Shown here one piece after another: positions 1 to 7,904 of a stretch of 20,396 nt of DNA (positions within the stretch are counted from its first letter, which is position 1; every line of letters begins with the position of its first letter). The position numbers were made by a program, and so were the translations under genes. The notes below the pieces were generated by a model. The model was not told where the DNA came from, made no database searches, and worked only from the letters and a program-made list of their open reading frames with translations. Origin of the DNA: JBBTUF01 sp038063855 (GTDB lineage Bacteria > Patescibacteriota > Minisyncoccia > Ryanbacterales > GWA2-47-10b); assembly GCA_038063855.1 (NCBI GenBank), contig JBBTUF010000039.1:1-20396 (forward strand), given 5' to 3'.

Positions 1-288
1 AAAGCTTTATGTACAGAATTTGATGAGACGTATGTTCTCACCCGAGCTGATCGCAAAGAGGCAAAAGAAGAGCTTTTCAAAGGTTTTCCTGTCCACGTCA
101 TTGGTATCTAGTCACACCCTGCCGATCACGAAAGGCTCCCGCAAGCAGAACCGAATGGGCTTTTCACTCCGGCGTCGGCCGAAGGTACCTGGATCATGTG
201 TAAAGATCCGAACGGCAAGGAAGTTCGACCCGATTACGTGGAGTCTCGAGTTACCGTTTCTCAGTTCAAGAAGAAGCTGGACGAATAA
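1..288 (+). pseudogene. 3' end of an unrecognised gene, interrupted by an in-frame TAG
   Basis: The frame beginning at base 1 reads like protein on both sides of a TAG at 109-111 and ends at TAA 286-288. The first 36 residues are charged and ordinary (for example ETYVLTRADRKEAKEELFKG). The part after the TAG ends in a soluble-looking stretch containing GTWIMCKDPNGKEVRP and finishing SQFKKKLDE. The only ATG in frame after the TAG is at 196, which would leave just 30 residues, so a separate downstream gene is unlikely. The other frame open across this stretch gives a Ser/Arg-rich product typical of a shadow. The simplest reading is one gene with a nonsense mutation or a base error; readthrough is possible but unsupported. 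I do not recognise the family. The strong terminator at 321-372 fits the end of this transcript. A hand-counted stretch (181-240) is 50% G+C, higher than typical for the window. The 5' end lies outside the window. Confidence 0.45.
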
Positions 289-320
289 GTAAGGAAGGAC
301 TCAAGAACACCAAGCAGTAA

Positions 321-372
321 AACCCCAAGCAAGAAATGCGGTAACGCAAATCTTGTTTGGGGGTATTTTTTT
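321..372 (+). terminator. Intrinsic terminator after the first gene
   Basis: Left arm 323-334 (CCCCAAGCAAGA) pairs with right arm 351-362 (TCTTGTTTGGGG): 12 base pairs with a single G-U. Inside the loop a second perfect stem, TGCG (337-340) with CGCA (345-348), is capped by GTAA, a GNRA-type tetraloop. Seven T residues follow at 366-372. It sits 33 bases after the stop at 288 and before typA. Confidence 0.88.
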
Positions 373-399
373 GCTTTTTATACTAAGTTGTGGTAATGT
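371..399 (+). promoter_or_regulatory. Candidate typA promoter (weak)
   Basis: Two weak alternatives lie between the terminator and typA. TATACT at 379-384 is a good -10 match (5 of 6) but has no convincing -35 at normal spacing, because that position falls in the terminator stem. TTGCTT (371-376) and TAATGT (394-399) have ideal 17-base spacing, but the -10 matches poorly. A promoter is expected here because a terminator precedes typA; which box is used cannot be decided by eye. Confidence 0.25.
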
Positions 400-412
400 A
401 TTTCTATCAGAT

Positions 413-436
413 AAGCGCCCCCTGCGGGTGTTTTTT
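413..436 (+). promoter_or_regulatory. Terminator-like hairpin in the typA leader
   Basis: AAGCGCCC (413-420) can pair with GGGTGTTT (426-433), 8 pairs with two G-U, around a five-base loop, and six T residues run from 431 to 436. The structure ends only eight bases before the typA ATG at 445 and occupies the space where a Shine-Dalgarno would lie; none is visible. It could attenuate transcription, hinder initiation, or be a back-up terminator for the upstream gene. Its function is inference; the pairing is visible. Confidence 0.4.
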
Positions 437-444
437 ATATCACT

Positions 445-2265
445 ATGATCGAGTCAAAAAATATTAGAAATGTTGCAATCATTGCTCACGTGGACCACGG
501 AAAAACCACGCTTGTTGATGCAATACTCAAACAATCACACACATTTCATGATAAGGCAGCCGAGCTTTCGCAAGAGCTTATCATGGATTCAAACGAACTC
601 GAGCGCGAACGTGGGATTACCATTCTTGCCAAAAATACTGCCGTTGAATACAAAGGTGTAAAAATAAATATTATTGACACACCGGGCCATGCCGACTTTG
701 GTGGGGAGGTTGAACGAACGCTCCATATGGCAGACGGCTGTTTGCTTATTATTGACGCGCAAGAAGGCCCCATGAGCCAGACGCGGTTTGTGTTACAAAA
801 AGCGCTTGGGCTCGGGCTTAAAGTTATTGTTGTCATCAATAAAATTGATAAAAAGTTTGCGCGCGTTAAAGAAGTTATTGAAGAGACGCATACTTTATTT
901 TTGGATCTTGCAACCAAAGATCACCAATTAGAATTTCCGACACTGTATGCAATTGGCCGCAGGGGCGCCGCGTTTTTAGAAATGCCAACGGGAGACTTGG
1001 AGACAATCACCGGTACGGTGGAGCCAATTTTTGAAACAATTCTTAAAGAAATTCATCCACCACAAAATGATCCCGACGGGGCTTTCCAAATGCTTGTAAC
1101 AGCACTGGACTATGACGACTATAAAGGAAAGTACGCAATCGGTCGCGTGCATCGCGGTGTCGCAAAACAAGGTATGGCGGTAGCTTTGCTTTCAGCTGAT
1201 GGCACCGTAAAAGCACGTGGCAAGCTCGATCAAATTTTTACATCGAAAGGGTTGGGTCGCGTTGAAGTATCCGAAGCTGTGGCGGGCGACATTATTCAGG
1301 TTACCGGTATTGCTACAGCAGGAATTTCAGAAACAATTGCTGACGCCAACTCTTTGGAAGCGTTGCCTGCAATTGCGATTGAGGAACCAACACTCAAAAT
1401 TGCACTTGGGCCAAATACGTCACCATTTCAAGGGCAGGATGGGCAATTTTTGACAGGGCGACAAATCGAAGAGCGCCTTAATCGCGAACTCGAATCAAAT
1501 GTGAGTTTGCGTGTAACGCCTAGTGAAAAAGGAGATTTTATTTTGTCGGGCCGTGGTGAGTTGCATCTCTCGATTTTGATAGAAACCTTGCGTCGTGAAG
1601 GATATGAATTTCAAGTAGGCCGACCCGAGGTAATTATTAAAATGATTGACGGAAAGCCACATGAGCCGATTGAGGAAGTTATCGCTGACGTACCCGAAGA
1701 ATATGCAGGTGTTATTGCCACTGAATTTGGAAAGCGTAAAGCAATTATGAAAAACGTACATCCGCATGTTGATGGGTATCGCTATACATTTGAAATGCCA
1801 ACGCGCGCACTGTTGGGACTTCGTTCTATATTAATGAGTAAGACGCGTGGTACCGTGGTACTCAATTCAATGTTTTTGCATTTTGCGCCAAAGGGCGAAG
1901 ACTTACCGCAGGCACGAAATGGTGTTTTGGTTGCGCACGAGACTGGCAATGCCGTAGCCTACGGCCTCGAAATTGCGCAAGGCCGTGGAATGCTTTTTGT
2001 AGGTCATGGCACGTCGGTGTACGAGGGCATGATTGTTGGAGAAAATACTCGTGAAGAAGACCTTGATATTAATGTATGTAAAGAAAAGAAATTATCGAAC
2101 ATGCGAGCGTCGGGCACTGATGCACCCGTACAACTCACACCTCCTCGCACGTTAAGTCTCGAAGAATATCTTGATTATATCGGCTCCGATGAACTCCTTG
2201 AAGTAACGCCAAAAAATCTTCGCCTTCGTAAAATCTTCTTAAAAAAAGGTGATCGCAAACGGTAG
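445..2265 (+). CDS. typA: GTP-binding protein TypA/BipA
   Basis: This is a translational GTPase of the EF-G/LepA class that binds the ribosome and affects ribosome assembly and stress or cold adaptation in bacteria where it has been studied. The 606-residue length is the usual full length. GTPase motifs are intact: G1 AHVDHGKT at residues 14-21, the switch I threonine in ERGITI around 59, G3 DTPGH at 78-82 and G4 NKID at 132-135. The middle holds the beta-barrel domain II, then EF-G-like domains III and V (the GRGELHLSILIETLRREG stretch is characteristic), and the TypA-specific C-terminal domain ending in basic residues. The start at 445 gives the standard TypA N-terminus (MIESKNIRNVAIIAHVDHGK). 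No Shine-Dalgarno is visible; a hairpin abuts the start. This is a housekeeping gene, not part of the polysaccharide cluster downstream. The call is secure. Confidence 0.97.
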   Translation: MIESKNIRNVAIIAHVDHGKTTLVDAILKQSHTFHDKAAELSQELIMDSNELERERGITILAKNTAVEYKGVKINIIDTPGHADFGGEVERTLHMADGCLLIIDAQEGPMSQTRFVLQKALGLGLKVIVVINKIDKKFARVKEVIEETHTLFLDLATKDHQLEFPTLYAIGRRGAAFLEMPTGDLETITGTVEPIFETILKEIHPPQNDPDGAFQMLVTALDYDDYKGKYAIGRVHRGVAKQGMAVALLSADGTVKARGKLDQIFTSKGLGRVEVSEAVAGDIIQVTGIATAGISETIADANSLEALPAIAIEEPTLKIALGPNTSPFQGQDGQFLTGRQIEERLNRELESNVSLRVTPSEKGDFILSGRGELHLSILIETLRREGYEFQVGRPEVIIKMIDGKPHEPIEEVIADVPEEYAGVIATEFGKRKAIMKNVHPHVDGYRYTFEMPTRALLGLRSILMSKTRGTVVLNSMFLHFAPKGEDLPQARNGVLVAHETGNAVAYGLEIAQGRGMLFVGHGTSVYEGMIVGENTREEDLDINVCKEKKLSNMRASGTDAPVQLTPPRTLSLEEYLDYIGSDELLEVTPKNLRLRKIFLKKGDRKR

Positions 2266-2300
2266 GGTATTTAATGTCCGTGTTAGTACTTCTGTAAAAA

Positions 2301-2309
2301 TGTTAGCAT
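2301..2309 (+). promoter_or_regulatory. Extended -10 promoter candidate for the DedA gene
   Basis: TGTTAGCAT forms a TGn extension followed by TAGCAT (2304-2309, 4 of 6 to TATAAT). It lies eight bases before the ATG at 2317, so transcription would begin at or beside the start codon and give a leaderless mRNA. No Shine-Dalgarno is seen before this gene, which agrees. No clear -35 is present. Confidence 0.4.
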
Positions 2310-2316
2310 TGTTGAT

Positions 2317-2943
2317 ATGTTTGGTTTAGACACTATTCTACGTTTTATTGCGCAATTTCATGACGTGGTTCCGCTTATTAAAACAGCGGGGTATATAGGG
2401 ATCGCGTTTATTGTGTTTGCAGAATCAGGATTATTTTTTGGTTTTTTTCTGCCGGGTGATTCGTTATTATTTACGGCGGGGTTTCTTGCATCGCAAGATT
2501 ATTTAAATATTTGGGTTTTGTGTTTGATTACTTTTTTGGCAGCAGTTTTAGGCGATAGCGTTGGATATGCATTTGGGCGTAGCGTTGGTCCGCGACTTTT
2601 TAAACGTGAAGATTCAATTATATTTCATAAAAAGCATTTGCAAACCGCAGAAAAATTTTATGAGCGCAATGGACCAAAAACAATTGTGATCGCACGATTT
2701 ATGCCTGTTGTTCGTACCTTCGCGCCCATTGTGGCGGGTATTGGTAAAATGAGATATCGTACATTTATTTCTTACAATCTTGTGGGGGGTGCGGTGTGGG
2801 GGATTGGGATGCCAACCATTGGATATTTCCTTGGTAGTACTATTCCTGATGTTGACCGATATCTTTTGCCCATAATTATTTTGATTGTTTTTCTTTCTAT
2901 TGCACCGGGCATAATTCATCTTCTCCGAGCGTATTTTAAGTAG
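2317..2943 (+). CDS. DedA-family membrane protein (SNARE-associated/VTT domain)
   Basis: The 208-residue polytopic membrane protein is of normal length for the family. DedA proteins sit in the inner membrane; some members (UptA) recycle undecaprenyl phosphate, the lipid carrier for wall and capsule glycans, and others (YqjA, YghB) affect proton-motive-force homeostasis and drug tolerance. Seen here: the re-entrant motif FAESGLFFGFFLPGD (34-48) with acidic residues E36 and D48, GDSVGYAFGR (79-88), and RFMPVVRTFAPIVAG (127-141) with arginines R127 and R133. These correspond to residues reported as essential in E. coli YqjA/YghB. Hydrophobic segments lie near 26-58, 65-86, 150-173 and 182-204. 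It has a candidate promoter before it and a terminator after it, so it is probably a single-gene unit. The position next to a glycan cluster makes a lipid-carrier role attractive but unproven. Confidence 0.9.
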   Translation: MFGLDTILRFIAQFHDVVPLIKTAGYIGIAFIVFAESGLFFGFFLPGDSLLFTAGFLASQDYLNIWVLCLITFLAAVLGDSVGYAFGRSVGPRLFKREDSIIFHKKHLQTAEKFYERNGPKTIVIARFMPVVRTFAPIVAGIGKMRYRTFISYNLVGGAVWGIGMPTIGYFLGSTIPDVDRYLLPIIILIVFLSIAPGIIHLLRAYFK

Positions 2944-2951
2944 TTTTATCC

Positions 2952-2983
2952 ACTGTTTTTACTAGGTAAAGAGCAGTTTTTTT
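2952..2983 (+). terminator. Intrinsic terminator after the DedA gene
   Basis: ACTGTTTTTAC (2952-2962) pairs with GTAAAGAGCAGT (2966-2977), with one bulge and a G-U pair, around a three-base loop. A run of seven T residues covers 2977-2983. It begins nine bases after the stop codon. Confidence 0.7.
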
Positions 2984-3072
2984 GCTACGAATACATAAAT
3001 ACTTGAAAGTTTGCCAAAAGGTCAAAAACGCTTGAGAATGAGGCATTTTTAAGAGTTTTATACGTCTAAGGC

Positions 3073-3140
3073 TAGCGTACACACAGGGTTGCGTGCGCTA
3101 TTGACAGTTCTCATGAAATATGCGACTATAAAGAGTCGCA
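3073..3140 (+). promoter_or_regulatory. Candidate control region of the polysaccharide operon: two dyads around a TTGACA box
   Basis: The gap 2944-3221 holds no gene. After the terminator, three elements lie close together. An inverted repeat pairs TAGCGTACACA (3073-3083) with TGCGTGCGCTA (3090-3100), one mismatch and one G-U. It directly abuts a perfect -35 box, TTGACA (3101-3106). A perfect seven-base dyad, TGCGACT (3121-3127) and AGTCGCA (3134-3140), surrounds TATAAA (3127-3132), the best -10 candidate. The spacer from TTGACA to TATAAA is 20 bases, longer than optimal, so an activator or DNA-distorting regulator could be needed. The predicted leader would be about 80 bases with no Shine-Dalgarno before the ATG at 3222. 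A shorter dyad, GGTAT (3180-3184) with ATACC (3190-3194), lies in that leader. The dyads are visible; the promoter assignment is inference. Confidence 0.4.
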
Positions 3141-3221
3141 GAAGCGTTGTCTTGTAAATATTAATCGAGTAACACATTTGGTATTTTCTATACCCAGTGC
3201 GGCATTTTACCTTTTTCAAAA

Positions 3222-6200
3222 ATGAAATATGACAGCATTTCGGTAGTTATTCCAACCCTCAACGAAGAGGGCAATGTTGGAGCACTCGTGAAGCGTCTCG
3301 ATGCTGCTTTTGTGGCTCGTCGCATTTCATATGAGCTTATTTTTATTGACGACCATTCGATTGATCGTACGCGCGATATTCTTCGCGCGCTCGCAATTGA
3401 GTATCCTATTTCTTTATTTATAAAACAAGGAGCAAAAGGGAAGGCGCAATCTTTGTTAGAAGGATTTGCTCGTGCACGGTATGACGTTGTTGGCATGATT
3501 GATGCTGATCTGCAATATCCTCCCGAGGCGATGCCGGAAATGATTCAAAAAATTCAAGATGGATTTGATGTTGTTGTTGTCAATCGTGTGGAACGTCACG
3601 TTTCATTTCTGCGTAAATTGTTTAGTAAAACATTTGCGCTTATTTTTGTGCGCGCGCTCCATGGATTTAATTTTGATGTGCAGGCAGGGCTTAAGGTCAT
3701 GAAGCGTACGGTGGTACGCGAGATTGAAGTGCACCCAACACCGTGGACGTTTGATCTTGAATTTTTAGTTCGTGCCAGACAAGCCGGGCATCAAATTACA
3801 TCAGTAAATATTACTTTTGATGATCGACATGCTGGTATCTCGAAAGTAAATTTGTTTCGAGCAAGTTTTGAAATTGGTTGGAATGCGTTGAAGCTAAAAT
3901 TTTTACGCAGTAAGCCAATCCATATTTTACCAACTGATAATGAGTCGATGATTGGCGCCGGTATCGCACATAAACAAAAGCGGTTTATTACTCATACAAC
4001 ACTCGCTCATCGTATATCAGCAATTCAAACGTTTATGTTGTGGCAAAAAGTTGGCATCGGTATTGTGTGTGCCGTTGTGGGCGTTGGGTTTATTTTCTAT
4101 CCACTTTCGACCGCCATTATTTTGACTGCAATTTTGAGTGCAATTTATTTCTTTGATTTTATTTTCAATTTCTATCTCGTTATAAAAAGTTTATCGACGC
4201 CTCCAGAAATTGTCTCTACCGAGGAAGAATTAGCAAATCTTGAACCAGCTTCATTACCAGTGTATTCAATATTATGTCCGTTGTATCGCGAGGCTCATAT
4301 ATTGCCGGGGTTTCTCGAGGCAATTGCAAAAATTGATTGGCCGAAAGAAAAACTCGATGTGTTACTTTTGCTTGAAGAAAACGATAGGCCAACAATTGAG
4401 GCTGCGCGCGCGATGGGTTTACCCTCATACGTTCGCATTGTTGTGGTACCGCATTCAATGCCGAAGACAAAACCGAAAGCGTGTAATTACGGGCTTGCGT
4501 TTGCGCGCGGGGGGTATCTGGTAATTTACGATGCCGAAGATATTCCGGATCCGATGCAACTAAAAAAAGCGTACCTTGGCTTTGGCAAAGTGTCTCGCGA
4601 TGTGCGGTGTCTGCAGGCAAAGCTTAATTATTTTAATCCTCACCAAAATCTTTTAACACGGTTTTTTACGGCTGAATATTCATTATGGTTTGACCTCGTG
4701 CTTACAGGGCTTCAAACGCTCAATACTTCGATACCGCTTGGTGGCACGAGTAATCATTTTCGTACGGCAGATTTAATTGAGCTTGAAGGGTGGGATCCGT
4801 TTAATGTAACGGAGGATTGCGATTTAGGAATTCGACTTTTCAAGAAAGGATATAGCACAGCAATTATCGATTCGGTAACGCTTGAGGAAGCAAATAGCAA
4901 TGTTCGTAATTGGTTGCGTCAACGAAGCCGTTGGATCAAAGGGTATATGCAAACATATTTGGTGCATATGCGCCACCCAGTTCAGTTTGCGCGCGAGTTC
5001 GGCGTTCACGCACTTATTTTTCAATTGAATGTCGGTGGCAAAATTGCATTCATGCTTATTAATCCATTTTTATGGATTGCGACAGTTGCGTATTTTACGC
5101 TGTATTCAATCGTGGGGCCTACTATTGAAGCGCTCTATCCGCCCGTTATTTTCTATATGGCGGCAACCTCGCTTATTTTTGGAAACTTTCTTTGCATTTA
5201 TTACTACATGATCGGATGCGCAAAGCGTGGGCATTGGCCGGTTGTAAAATATATATTCTTAATACCGCTCTATTGGTTGCTTGCAAGTCTTGCGGCTTTT
5301 GTTGCGGCGTGGCAATTAGTTACCAGACCGCACTATTGGGAAAAAACAAATCATGGTTTACACATTTTGCGCGCAAAAAAAGTTCTAAAGCCAGTGTTAC
5401 GGCCAGTATTGAAACCTGCACCACAATATATTCCTGCGCCTGTAATGCGACTACAGAATGTAGCAGAAAGATCATGGATACCGCAGATTCCTGCTTTGTT
5501 AAAAAACAGTACGGTTTCTGGTGGCAGTATTTTGATTATCGCATCGGTATTTGCAAATTTTGTTAATTTTATTTTCAACGCATTTCTTGGGCGTGTTCTT
5601 ACATTTGAAGAATTGGGGCTTGTGACGCTTATCAGTACTTTATCTCAAGTCACAGGGCTTTTCTTGGGCGGTTTTGGCTCTACTGTCAATTACAAAACGG
5701 CTTACTTGTCTGCGTCTGGTGGAGAAGCGATAGGCGCAGCGTTTTTAAAATCTTCAGTGCGAAAGGGGCTTATTACAGCGTTTGCAATTTCAGCCGCATG
5801 GATTTTTGCAGTGCCATTTCTTTCAGATTTTTTCCAAATAGCTGACAGAAGTGTGCTTTTGTTATTTATGCCGACAATTTCGTTTGGCATTATTAATTCA
5901 GCATACAGAGCATATTTGCAAGGGAATTTGCTTTTTTCTACTGTTGCTTTAACTACACTTCTTGAACCGATTGCGAAGTTGCTTACGGCAGGCATCTTGG
6001 TAGCACTTGGTTTAAACTCTTGGATATTTCTCGCAATTCCTATTTCTGTATTTGCGGGCGCTGTCGCTTCATATATTTTTGTTGTGCGTCGTTTTGATTT
6101 TGAAACAATTCCAAAAGAGCAGGAACCGTTCCCTTGGCGATATTTTGTAGGTGCCGTATTTACTGGTTTTGCGACGGTTATGTTTTTGAACTTCGACATT

Positions 6201-7892
6201 ATTTTGGTTAAGCATTATTTGTCGCCCCAGCTTGCGGGTCAATATATCTTTTTGGCGCTTGTTGGGAAAATGATCTACTTTTTTGGTTCAATGCCTAATA
6301 TGTTTATGGTTACATTTGTGCGCCGTTTTGAGGGTCTTGGCAAAAAAACAGAGCCTGTATTTCGCGTAATACTTGCATCAACTCTCGCGCTGGTTTGCAT
6401 TGGTGTTGCTGGGCTTGGAGTCTTTGGGCGTATTATTGTTCCGGTGCTCTTAGGAGACAAAGCATTTGCCATTTTACCGTATGTGACAATTTATGCTATA
6501 GCGCTCGCTCTTTTTACAATCTTAAATGTAATCGTTGTGTATCATTTGGCGCGTCGTGAATATATTTTTCCGGTTGCACTTTTTTGTGTATCGATAGTGA
6601 TGGCCATAGGTATTGTCATATTTCATAGCTCTGTGTTAGCTGTTGCAAATGTTGTTTTTATGTCGAGCATTTTTGGGCTAGGTGTATTTTCGCTTATGCA
6701 CTTCTATACACGACAAATGGAATTTGTCTCGCGTAACTTTATTGATTTTATCGAAGTATTTTTGCCTAAGCGTGTGCCGCAACCAGCAAGTATATCAGGT
6801 AAGCGTATTTTAATATTTAACTGGCGTGATACACGGCATGTTTTAGGTGGAGGCGCGGAAGTATATATACATGAGATTGCAAAACATTGGGTTACAGCAG
6901 GTAATGTTGTAACGATATTTTGTGGGAATGATTCCAAATCTCCACGCTCTGAAGTGATTGATGGCATCCAAATTATTCGCCGAGGCGGGTTTTATTTTGT
7001 GTATGTATGGGCATTCTTCTACTACATATTTCGTTTTCGTGGGCGCTACGATATTGTTATAGACGGAACCAATGGTATTCCATTTTTTACGCCGCTGTAT
7101 GTCAAAGAGCCGATCTATTGTCTTGTGCATCATGTTCATCAGGAAGTGTTCTTGCGTTGGTTGCCAAAACCTCTTGCAATATTTGCGCGTTTTCTTGAGC
7201 GCGATTTGATGCCGATTGTATATCGCAATATTAAGTTTATTACAGTTTCTGAATCATCAAAACGCGATATGGATGGGCTGGGGCTTGGAAAGCGCGTTGG
7301 CATTGATGTTGTTACCCCTGGCGTTGATCTTGAAAAACTTTGTGTTGGCGAAAAAAGTTCAACTCCGACGGTGCTGTACCTTGGCAGGCTCAAAGCATAT
7401 AAATCTATTGATGTTTTAATTAAGGCATTTCGTCTTGTATTGTCAAAAACTCCAACAGCTCGTCTTGTGATAGCAGGTTTTGGAGAAGAAGAAAGTAAGC
7501 TCAAGCGACTTGCGCGCGAATTACAAATCGACAGACAGGTCGATTTTAAAGGAAAAGTTTCGGAAGACGAAAAATTGTATTTATTACAAAGTGCTTGGAT
7601 GCTTGTGAACCCTTCAATGATGGAAGGCTGGGGCATCACCACAATCGAAGCAAATGCTTGTGGTACGCCAATAATTGCTTCCGACGTTCCGGGTTTGCGT
7701 GACTCGATTCACAATCCGCACACGGGATTTTTAGTACCGTATGGCGATTGGCGTGAATTTGCCGCGCGCATAGAGATGATGATCGAGGATCATAAGCTAC
7801 GTGAAGAAATGAATAATAATGCTGTAAGTTGGGCTCAAAATTTTGATTGGTTGCGTAGGAGTAATATTTTCTTGTCAGTTATCAATGAATAA
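3222..7892 (+). CDS. Giant fusion: GT2 (DPM-like) - GT2 synthase - MATE/Wzx-like flippase - GT4
   Basis: One 1556-residue reading frame carries four modules usually found as separate proteins. (1) Residues 1-230: GT2 like dolichyl/polyprenyl-phosphate sugar synthases (VVIPTLNEEGN, DDHS 43-46, DADLQ 94-98). (2) Two membrane segments around 274-322, then a synthase-like GT2 at 343-585 with YDAED 436-440, TED 530-532 and QRSRW 567-571, the D, D/ED and QxxRW set of cellulose-synthase-like enzymes, followed by membrane segments to about 698. A Pro-rich linker (720-741) follows. (3) Residues 762-1165: about a dozen hydrophobic segments resembling a polysaccharide flippase of the MOP superfamily. 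(4) Residues 1194-1556: GT4 with GGGAEVY 1209-1215 and the EX7E motif E1468/E1476. It opens the operon; the next gene starts 12 bases after its stop. Likely role: assembly and export of a lipid-linked glycan at the inner membrane. No frameshift or internal stop separates the modules. Domain calls are firm; sugar specificity is unknown. Confidence 0.9.
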   Translation: MKYDSISVVIPTLNEEGNVGALVKRLDAAFVARRISYELIFIDDHSIDRTRDILRALAIEYPISLFIKQGAKGKAQSLLEGFARARYDVVGMIDADLQYPPEAMPEMIQKIQDGFDVVVVNRVERHVSFLRKLFSKTFALIFVRALHGFNFDVQAGLKVMKRTVVREIEVHPTPWTFDLEFLVRARQAGHQITSVNITFDDRHAGISKVNLFRASFEIGWNALKLKFLRSKPIHILPTDNESMIGAGIAHKQKRFITHTTLAHRISAIQTFMLWQKVGIGIVCAVVGVGFIFYPLSTAIILTAILSAIYFFDFIFNFYLVIKSLSTPPEIVSTEEELANLEPASLPVYSILCPLYREAHILPGFLEAIAKIDWPKEKLDVLLLLEENDRPTIEAARAMGLPSYVRIVVVPHSMPKTKPKACNYGLAFARGGYLVIYDAEDIPDPMQLKKAYLGFGKVSRDVRCLQAKLNYFNPHQNLLTRFFTAEYSLWFDLVLTGLQTLNTSIPLGGTSNHFRTADLIELEGWDPFNVTEDCDLGIRLFKKGYSTAIIDSVTLEEANSNVRNWLRQRSRWIKGYMQTYLVHMRHPVQFAREFGVHALIFQLNVGGKIAFMLINPFLWIATVAYFTLYSIVGPTIEALYPPVIFYMAATSLIFGNFLCIYYYMIGCAKRGHWPVVKYIFLIPLYWLLASLAAFVAAWQLVTRPHYWEKTNHGLHILRAKKVLKPVLRPVLKPAPQYIPAPVMRLQNVAERSWIPQIPALLKNSTVSGGSILIIASVFANFVNFIFNAFLGRVLTFEELGLVTLISTLSQVTGLFLGGFGSTVNYKTAYLSASGGEAIGAAFLKSSVRKGLITAFAISAAWIFAVPFLSDFFQIADRSVLLLFMPTISFGIINSAYRAYLQGNLLFSTVALTTLLEPIAKLLTAGILVALGLNSWIFLAIPISVFAGAVASYIFVVRRFDFETIPKEQEPFPWRYFVGAVFTGFATVMFLNFDIILVKHYLSPQLAGQYIFLALVGKMIYFFGSMPNMFMVTFVRRFEGLGKKTEPVFRVILASTLALVCIGVAGLGVFGRIIVPVLLGDKAFAILPYVTIYAIALALFTILNVIVVYHLARREYIFPVALFCVSIVMAIGIVIFHSSVLAVANVVFMSSIFGLGVFSLMHFYTRQMEFVSRNFIDFIEVFLPKRVPQPASISGKRILIFNWRDTRHVLGGGAEVYIHEIAKHWVTAGNVVTIFCGNDSKSPRSEVIDGIQIIRRGGFYFVYVWAFFYYIFRFRGRYDIVIDGTNGIPFFTPLYVKEPIYCLVHHVHQEVFLRWLPKPLAIFARFLERDLMPIVYRNIKFITVSESSKRDMDGLGLGKRVGIDVVTPGVDLEKLCVGEKSSTPTVLYLGRLKAYKSIDVLIKAFRLVLSKTPTARLVIAGFGEEESKLKRLARELQIDRQVDFKGKVSEDEKLYLLQSAWMLVNPSMMEGWGITTIEANACGTPIIASDVPGLRDSIHNPHTGFLVPYGDWREFAARIEMMIEDHKLREEMNNNAVSWAQNFDWLRRSNIFLSVINE

Positions 7893-7904
7893 TGATTTAT
7901 CTAT

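Noticed and set aside
20..292. 90-residue + strand frame at the window start
   Set aside because: The product is Ser/Arg/Lys-rich with no fold-like pattern; frame 1 across the same bases reads far more like protein.
3180..3194. GGTAT/ATACC dyad as an operator
   Set aside because: Only five pairs in AT-rich sequence; likely to occur by chance, so noted only within the control-region entry.
7139..7642. 167-residue frame on the - strand
   Set aside because: It lies opposite the GT4 module of the giant fusion, is Ser/Arg-rich, and has no motif.
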